A DNA stretch of 28,606 bases. It comes from JBBSOK01 sp038259825. Its GTDB lineage: Bacteria; Bacteroidota; Bacteroidia; Flavobacteriales; Flavobacteriaceae. The notes beneath the pieces were generated by a model. It was not told the origin of the DNA. It saw only the letters and a list, made by a program, of their open reading frames with translations, and did no database searches. The position numbers and the translations under genes were made by a program. This document shows, one piece after another, positions 23,909 through 28,606 of the stretch (its first letter is position 1; each line of letters opens with the position of its first letter). The stretch spans positions 1 through 28,606 of the forward strand of contig JBBSOK010000027.1 in assembly GCA_038259825.1 (NCBI GenBank), in the 5' to 3' direction.

Positions 23909-25123
23909 ATGTCATCAAACGCTAAAATAGTTCTTCGCAAAAAGCCTAATAAAGAAGGCTTGTATCCTCTTGCCATCCGTATCACAAAAAATCGTCGCTC
24001 AACATATCAATATATAGGTCACTATATTGAATTGGAAGATTGGGATGAAAAGAATATTCGGGTTAAGAAATCAAACACAAATTTCAAAACCTTGAACAAT
24101 TTGTTATCCTTAAAACTTTCTGAACTAAACAATGCTCTTATTACGCTTCAATCCGAACATAAGGATGCTTCTGCCAATCAAATTAAGAAAGAAATATATT
24201 CCTCTGGCAGTAATGCTACATTCTTTGAATTAGCACAAGAGCATCTTGACGATTTGGAAAGTACAGAAAAGCTAAATCGTTTATCTACTGATAAAGCGTG
24301 GTTGAGCTTTATTATAAAATATCACAATTCGAAGCAATTGTCTTTTCAAGAAATTGATGAACGTTTTCTTAAAAAACTGATGTTAACTTTAAAAGTTAAG
24401 TTTTCTCTATCTGAAACCTCAATAATGAACATTTTGGTATTTATAAGACTATTATTTAATAGAGCAATCAAATACAAAATTGTAAGCAGAGAATTATATC
24501 CGTTTGGTGGCGATAAAATTAAAATCAAATTTCCTGAAACTACCAAAGTAGGACTAAATATTTTAGAGATTCAACAGATTGAGAATTTAATAAACCTCAA
24601 ACCGTCTGAAAACCATACTAGAAATGTCTGGCTTTTTAGTTTCAATTTTGCTGGTATGAGGGTTTCTGATGTTTTGCGAACCAGATGGTCAGATATTTAT
24701 GATAACAGACTGCATTACAGAATGCATAAAAACGCAAAGCTTTTATCGTTAAAAATTCCTGAAAAGGTACTGAAGATTCTAGCCCAATATAAAGATGATA
24801 AAAGAAGTGAAGATGATTTTGTTTTTCCTGAATTGAAAAAGGCTGATCCTGAAAATGCGAAAGATTTGTATAACAAGAGAAAAACTGCCACAAAGCGGTT
24901 TAATGACAATCTAAAATCAATCGCTAAAAAGGCTAAAATCAATAAGAAAATAACTATGCACATTGCGCGTCATAGTTTTGGGAATATTGCAGGAGATTGT
25001 ATTCATCCACTTATGCTTCAAAAACTTTACCGACATAGTGATTTAAAAACAACTTTAAATTATCAAGCAAATTTCATCCACAAAGATGCAGATGATGCTC
25101 TGGATAGCGTAGTGAATTTTTAA
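23909..25123 (+). CDS. Tyrosine recombinase (phage-type integrase)
   Basis: 404 residues, typical of Bacteroidota integrases of mobile elements. An N-terminal arm-binding domain (about 1-95: KIVLRKKPNKEGLYPLAIRI, then YIELEDWDEKNIRV) is followed by a SAM-like core-binding domain (about 105-200) and a catalytic domain (about 215-395). Catalytic residues are all visible: Arg251 (NFAGMRVSDVL), a probable Lys275 (MHKNAK), His351 and Arg354 (MHIARHSFG), His376 (LYRHSDLKTT) and Tyr385 (LNYQAN). The protein should be active. It lies next to the tRNA-Leu fragment and four repeated TGTTGTACC units, which suggests it drives integration of an element reaching to the right. A role in local DNA inversion cannot be excluded. 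Confidence 0.93.
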   Translation: MSSNAKIVLRKKPNKEGLYPLAIRITKNRRSTYQYIGHYIELEDWDEKNIRVKKSNTNFKTLNNLLSLKLSELNNALITLQSEHKDASANQIKKEIYSSGSNATFFELAQEHLDDLESTEKLNRLSTDKAWLSFIIKYHNSKQLSFQEIDERFLKKLMLTLKVKFSLSETSIMNILVFIRLLFNRAIKYKIVSRELYPFGGDKIKIKFPETTKVGLNILEIQQIENLINLKPSENHTRNVWLFSFNFAGMRVSDVLRTRWSDIYDNRLHYRMHKNAKLLSLKIPEKVLKILAQYKDDKRSEDDFVFPELKKADPENAKDLYNKRKTATKRFNDNLKSIAKKAKINKKITMHIARHSFGNIAGDCIHPLMLQKLYRHSDLKTTLNYQANFIHKDADDALDSVVNF

Positions 25124-25164
25124 GAGAATTCAAGCCATAACTTTAAATTTTGTCAAAATCGAAT

Positions 25165-26538
25165 TTAATTCTTTATAATTCGAGTCACGAGACTTGTCTT
25201 ATTTTTAAATGTAGCGTTCAAAATATAAACTCCTTGGGATAAATTGGATAAGTTGATAGAATTGACCATAGTATTGGATTTATAAACTCTCACGCCCAGA
25301 ACATTTCTTATTTCAATAGAAGAAATTGGTTGTTCAGCTTCCATGAATAATTGATCCCTGAAAGGGTTAGGATAAATATGTATATTTTCAAATTCTTCCT
25401 CTATAGCACCCAGCGGATTGCAATCCTCACTAAATACTACCTGTGGATCCACGTCGGGCCAATTTGTTTCGCTATATAGGGGGTCGTCCACTTCAATACA
25501 AGTTAAGTTAAGATTTTCAAGTGCATTAAAATATTGGAGATTTGTATTGTTTCCATTCTTTACATTTAAAGATTGCAATTGATTTCCACGGCAGGACAGT
25601 TGTTTAAGGTTTGCATTTAACGAGACATCCAATTGTTCAAGAGCTCCGAAGTCTGAAATAAGATATTGTAGCATTATATTTTGTGAAAGGTCCAGATTTG
25701 AAATTTGATTGCTTCCACATCTTAAAGAAATTAAATTAGGATTATTATTTACATTAATCCCTGTCAGATTATTGGAATTAAAATCCAAATATTGCAAATT
25801 GTTATTTTGTGAAACATCCAGAACATTGATTTCATTTCCTGCACACGCCATACGCTCCAAATTCAAATTTTGTGAAATATCTAAAGAACTTAAAGAGTTA
25901 AAATCGCAGTTTAAAATTTCTAACTTTGTATTATGGGAAACATCCATTTCACTCAATTCGTTTTGAGATATAAGTAAAGAATTCAACTCTCCATTCTGTG
26001 AAAAATCAATCGCTGTTATCTGATTATTAATAATATATATTTCTTCTAGGAGAACATTCTGTGTAACATCCAGAGAACTCAAATTATTTTCTATACAAGC
26101 TAAATACCTTAAATCTGGGTTTTGGGTCATATCTAAAGAAAGGAGATTATTAAAATTGCACGATAGCTTTCTTAACGCACCATTATTAGCAACATCTAAT
26201 TCAGTTAAATTATTAAGATTTACAAACAACTCCAATAAGTTGCTATTTTGACCAACATTGATGCTCAATAAATTATTGTCGTTGCAATGTAAAATCTCCA
26301 AAGCGTCAAAATCCTCAATTCCCGTTAGATCATTAATTCCAGCTCCATTTAGATTTAGCATAACCACATTTTCAATATTTGCAGTCAATACAAAATTATC
26401 CAAAGGGGGTGAATCGTACCCTAAATCGATGAGGGCTTGTTCAAAATTGTCATCAGGGACAGAGGTTGTCTGTGCAGTACCTTTGCAAATTAAAAATACA
26501 AATACCAAAGTTGTAAAAATCCTTCCCATATCTTCCAT
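25165..26538 (-). CDS. Leucine-rich-repeat T9SS protein A
   Basis: 457 residues. A signal peptide (MEDMGRIFTTLVFVFLICKG, ending before AQTT) is followed by a short N-terminal cap (DDNFEQALIDLGYDSPPLDN) and about twelve 21-residue leucine-rich repeats (about 85-340). The repeat pattern is NxLxxLDVSQNxxLxxLxCxx, the Bacteroidota/spirochete type. A conserved linker ending CIEVDDPLYSETNWPDVDPQ is followed by a T9SS type A sorting domain (IYPNPFRDQLFM to LVTRIIKN). It is probably surface-displayed and used for binding. Its ATG overlaps the stop of the upstream paralogue (TAATG), so translation is likely to be coupled. Its sorting domain differs from that of the other two paralogues. Confidence 0.9.
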   Translation of the reverse strand: MEDMGRIFTTLVFVFLICKGTAQTTSVPDDNFEQALIDLGYDSPPLDNFVLTANIENVVMLNLNGAGINDLTGIEDFDALEILHCNDNNLLSINVGQNSNLLELFVNLNNLTELDVANNGALRKLSCNFNNLLSLDMTQNPDLRYLACIENNLSSLDVTQNVLLEEIYIINNQITAIDFSQNGELNSLLISQNELSEMDVSHNTKLEILNCDFNSLSSLDISQNLNLERMACAGNEINVLDVSQNNNLQYLDFNSNNLTGINVNNNPNLISLRCGSNQISNLDLSQNIMLQYLISDFGALEQLDVSLNANLKQLSCRGNQLQSLNVKNGNNTNLQYFNALENLNLTCIEVDDPLYSETNWPDVDPQVVFSEDCNPLGAIEEEFENIHIYPNPFRDQLFMEAEQPISSIEIRNVLGVRVYKSNTMVNSINLSNLSQGVYILNATFKNKTSLVTRIIKN

Positions 26539-27905
26539 TAATTTTTTATAACCTTAAAATTTTGAACAGCGTCATTCTTGTGAATAACTTTTAGAATATA
26601 AACTCCTTGCACTATATGATTTAATTCCAATATTTTTTGTGTGGTTTCCAACTCCAGCTTTCCCAACATATCATACAACTGGATAACCTTAATATTTTCA
26701 GAGGATTCTATAAATATTTTGTCATTAAATGGATTGGGATAAATGGTTAAATTGTCAATTTCATTATCAATTATACCGAGTGGATTGCAATCTTCGCTGA
26801 ATTCTACCTGGGGATCTACATCTGGCCAATTAGTCTCACTATAAGCTACATCATCAACCTCAATACAAGTTAAGCTCGGATTCTCCAGTGCATTAAAATA
26901 TTGGAAATTCGTATTATTTCCGTTTTTCACATTTAATGATTCCAATTGATTTCCTCTGCAGGACAATTGTTTTAGGTTTGGATTTAACGATATATCCAAT
27001 TGCTCAAGACCACTGTAGTCCGTAATAAGATTTTCCAGCAAAATATTTTGTGTAACATTCAGATTTGGAATTTGATTGAATCCACATATCAAAGAGATCA
27101 AATTCAAATTATTATCTGTATTTATCTCTAACAAATTGTTAGAACCACAATTTAAAAAGTCTAAAGCGGGATTTTGTGAAATATCAAGAACGTTAATTTC
27201 ATTCCCTACACATTGAATGCTCTCTAAATTAATATTTTGAGAAACATTTAAAGAATTTAAGGAATTAAGTGAGCAATGTAAAACTTTCAAGTTTATGTTA
27301 TGCGTAATATCCAATTCGGTTAGTTGATTACTAATTAAGGATAAAAAAGTCAATTCTATATTCTCTGAAAGATCTATGGCGTTTATCGCATTGTTATCTA
27401 AAAATAATTCATCTAGAATTATATTTTGTGTAACATTCACTGAACTCAAATTGTTAAATGTACAAGCTAAATAGCGCAGTTGGGTATTTTGCATTATATT
27501 CAAGGATAGTAAATTATTAGTATTGCACCCTAATTTTCTCAAAGAAATATTATTTGTAACATCAAGTTGGTTTAAATTATTATTACTGACATTCAATTCC
27601 AATAAATTGTAATTTTGACTAACATCAATACTAGATAGATTGTTTGAGGGGCAGTTTAATATTTCCAAAGCCTCAAAATCCTCAATTCCCGTAAGATCAT
27701 TTATTCCTGCTCCATTTAAATCTAACATCACAACATCCTTAATATTTGCCGTCAATACAAAATTGTTCAAAGGGGGTGAATCGTAACCTAAATCTACGAG
27801 CACTTGTTCAAAATTATCATCAGGTACATATGTTGTCTGCGCAGTAGCTTTGCAAATTAAAAACACAAATACCAGAGTTGTAAAAATCCTTCCCATATCT
27901 TCCAT
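26538..27905 (-). CDS. Leucine-rich-repeat T9SS protein B
   Basis: 455 residues, a close paralogue of the next gene. The signal peptide and cap match nearly residue for residue (MEDMGRIFTTLVFVFLICKA; DDNFEQVLVDLGYDSPPLNN), and about twelve 21-residue LRRs follow in the same register. The sorting domain (IYPNPFNDKIFIESS, GKLELETTQKILELNHIVQGVYILKVI, ending FKVIKN) is almost identical to that of paralogue C but not A. The start overlaps the stop of gene C through the same TAATG junction. This indicates recent tandem duplication with partial exchange of domains. Confidence 0.9.
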   Translation of the reverse strand: MEDMGRIFTTLVFVFLICKATAQTTYVPDDNFEQVLVDLGYDSPPLNNFVLTANIKDVVMLDLNGAGINDLTGIEDFEALEILNCPSNNLSSIDVSQNYNLLELNVSNNNLNQLDVTNNISLRKLGCNTNNLLSLNIMQNTQLRYLACTFNNLSSVNVTQNIILDELFLDNNAINAIDLSENIELTFLSLISNQLTELDITHNINLKVLHCSLNSLNSLNVSQNINLESIQCVGNEINVLDISQNPALDFLNCGSNNLLEINTDNNLNLISLICGFNQIPNLNVTQNILLENLITDYSGLEQLDISLNPNLKQLSCRGNQLESLNVKNGNNTNFQYFNALENPSLTCIEVDDVAYSETNWPDVDPQVEFSEDCNPLGIIDNEIDNLTIYPNPFNDKIFIESSENIKVIQLYDMLGKLELETTQKILELNHIVQGVYILKVIHKNDAVQNFKVIKN

Positions 27906-28606
27906 TAATTTTTTATAATCTTAAAATTTTGAAAAGCGCCATTCTCTTGAATAACCTTGAGAATATAAACTCCTTGCACTATATGATTTAATTCCAATAT
28001 TTTTTGTGTGGTTTCCAACTCCAGCTTTCCCAGCAAATCATACAACTGAATAACCTGAATAATTGCAGAGGATTCTATAAATATTTTGTCGTTAAATGGA
28101 TTTGGATAAACGCTCAAATTGTCAATTACATTTTCACTTATGCCCAACGGATTGCAATCTTCACTAAACACTACTTGGGGATCTACATCGGGCCAATTCG
28201 CCTCACTATATATCGGATCATCTACTTCTATACACTCCAAATTAGGATTGTTATCTGCAAAAAAACCAGAAATATTTGTGTTGTTCCCATTTCTGACATT
28301 TAGGGATTCCAATTGATTTATACTACAGTAGAGATAAATTAATTGGGATGCATTAGAAAAATCTAAAGAATCAATTTGATTGTTGAAAACGACAACCTCC
28401 TCCAATTGATTATTTAAAGTGACATCTAATCCCAAAAGATTATTGGAGAATAAGTAAAGATATTCTAAGCTTAAATTGTTTATAATATCAATTGAGTTAA
28501 GATTATTCTCTGATAGATCTAAATGTGTCAAATTAATATTATTAGTTAGATTTATAATAGAAATTTGGTTAAATGGGGCTAACAAAAATCTTAGATACGT
28601 ATTTTG
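27905..28606 (-). CDS. Leucine-rich-repeat T9SS protein C (N-terminus beyond the window edge)
   Basis: The frame is open to the right edge (first visible residues QNTYLRFLLAPFNQISI) and ends at 27905, so the visible 233 residues are the C-terminal part. A TTG at 28585 is only a Leu codon inside the gene. It shows about four to five LRRs, the CIEVDDPIYSEANWPDVDPQ linker and a T9SS sorting domain (VYPNPFNDKIFIESS, ending FKIIKN). The last 75 residues are nearly identical to those of paralogue B. It is at least the third member of a head-to-tail array that may continue beyond the window. Confidence 0.88.
   Translation of the reverse strand, partial: QNTYLRFLLAPFNQISIINLTNNINLTHLDLSENNLNSIDIINNLSLEYLYLFSNNLLGLDVTLNNQLEEVVVFNNQIDSLDFSNASQLIYLYCSINQLESLNVRNGNNTNISGFFADNNPNLECIEVDDPIYSEANWPDVDPQVVFSEDCNPLGISENVIDNLSVYPNPFNDKIFIESSAIIQVIQLYDLLGKLELETTQKILELNHIVQGVYILKVIQENGAFQNFKIIKN

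Noticed and set aside
28583..28585. Start codon of the last LRR gene
   Set aside because: This TTG is an internal Leu codon; the frame stays open to the window edge and the visible sequence begins inside the LRR region.

Overview
The window is from a low-GC member of the Bacteroidota, most likely the Flavobacteriaceae. Six proteins end in a type IX secretion (T9SS) type A sorting domain (YPNP motif, a hydrophobic beta segment, then a basic tail such as KxIKx). Mevalonate-pathway genes are present, as in Flavobacteriia, Shine-Dalgarno sequences are not evident, and TAnnTTTG-like -7 boxes occur. The genus cannot be assigned from the sequence.

Layout. (1) 1-1908, minus: a GHMP kinase (cut by the left edge) and diphosphomevalonate decarboxylase, for isoprenoid precursor synthesis. 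(2) 1993-10091: an ECF sigma factor, a membrane-anchored TPR protein placed like an anti-sigma factor, and a 1084-residue secreted TPR-CHAT caspase-like protein, followed by two convergent T9SS-exported repeat proteins. The sigma gene and both exported-protein genes are preceded by the same bipartite sequence, GATGACAT-N13-CGATGTA, with exactly the same spacing. It is probably the promoter read by this sigma factor. (3) 10288-12032: a TPR/TolB-like membrane protein gene broken by an in-frame stop and a frameshift. (4) 12181-15337, minus: a DUF4174 protein, a YhiN/HI0933-type flavoprotein and a parallel beta-helix T9SS protein. (5) 15437-16480: an endonuclease/exonuclease/phosphatase-family membrane protein, followed directly by seven perfect copies of a heptamer. 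(6) 16599-22815: two alpha/beta hydrolases, an ATP-grasp ligase with a lysine/alanine-rich tail, a carboxylate-amine (GCS2) ligase, a class I glutamine amidotransferase and a permuted ATP-grasp ligase. This is probably a pathway building or tagging with an amide-linked compound of unknown structure. (7) 22796-23458, minus: a secreted alpha/beta hydrolase-like protein. (8) 23616-28606: the 3' part of a tRNA-Leu(UAG), a tyrosine recombinase with repeated putative binding sites, and a tandem array of at least three leucine-rich-repeat T9SS proteins. This looks like one end of an integrated element.

The best candidate for an undescribed system is region 2. A periplasmic caspase-like protease with TPR sensor repeats is encoded beside a membrane protein that could hold the sigma factor inactive, and the candidate regulon is surface or secreted repeat proteins. 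The layout recalls the logic of type III-E CRISPR, where a TPR-CHAT protease cleaves a sigma-factor inhibitor, but no CRISPR components are present and the predicted topology is periplasmic. The proteolysis step is inference; the shared promoter motif can be read directly.
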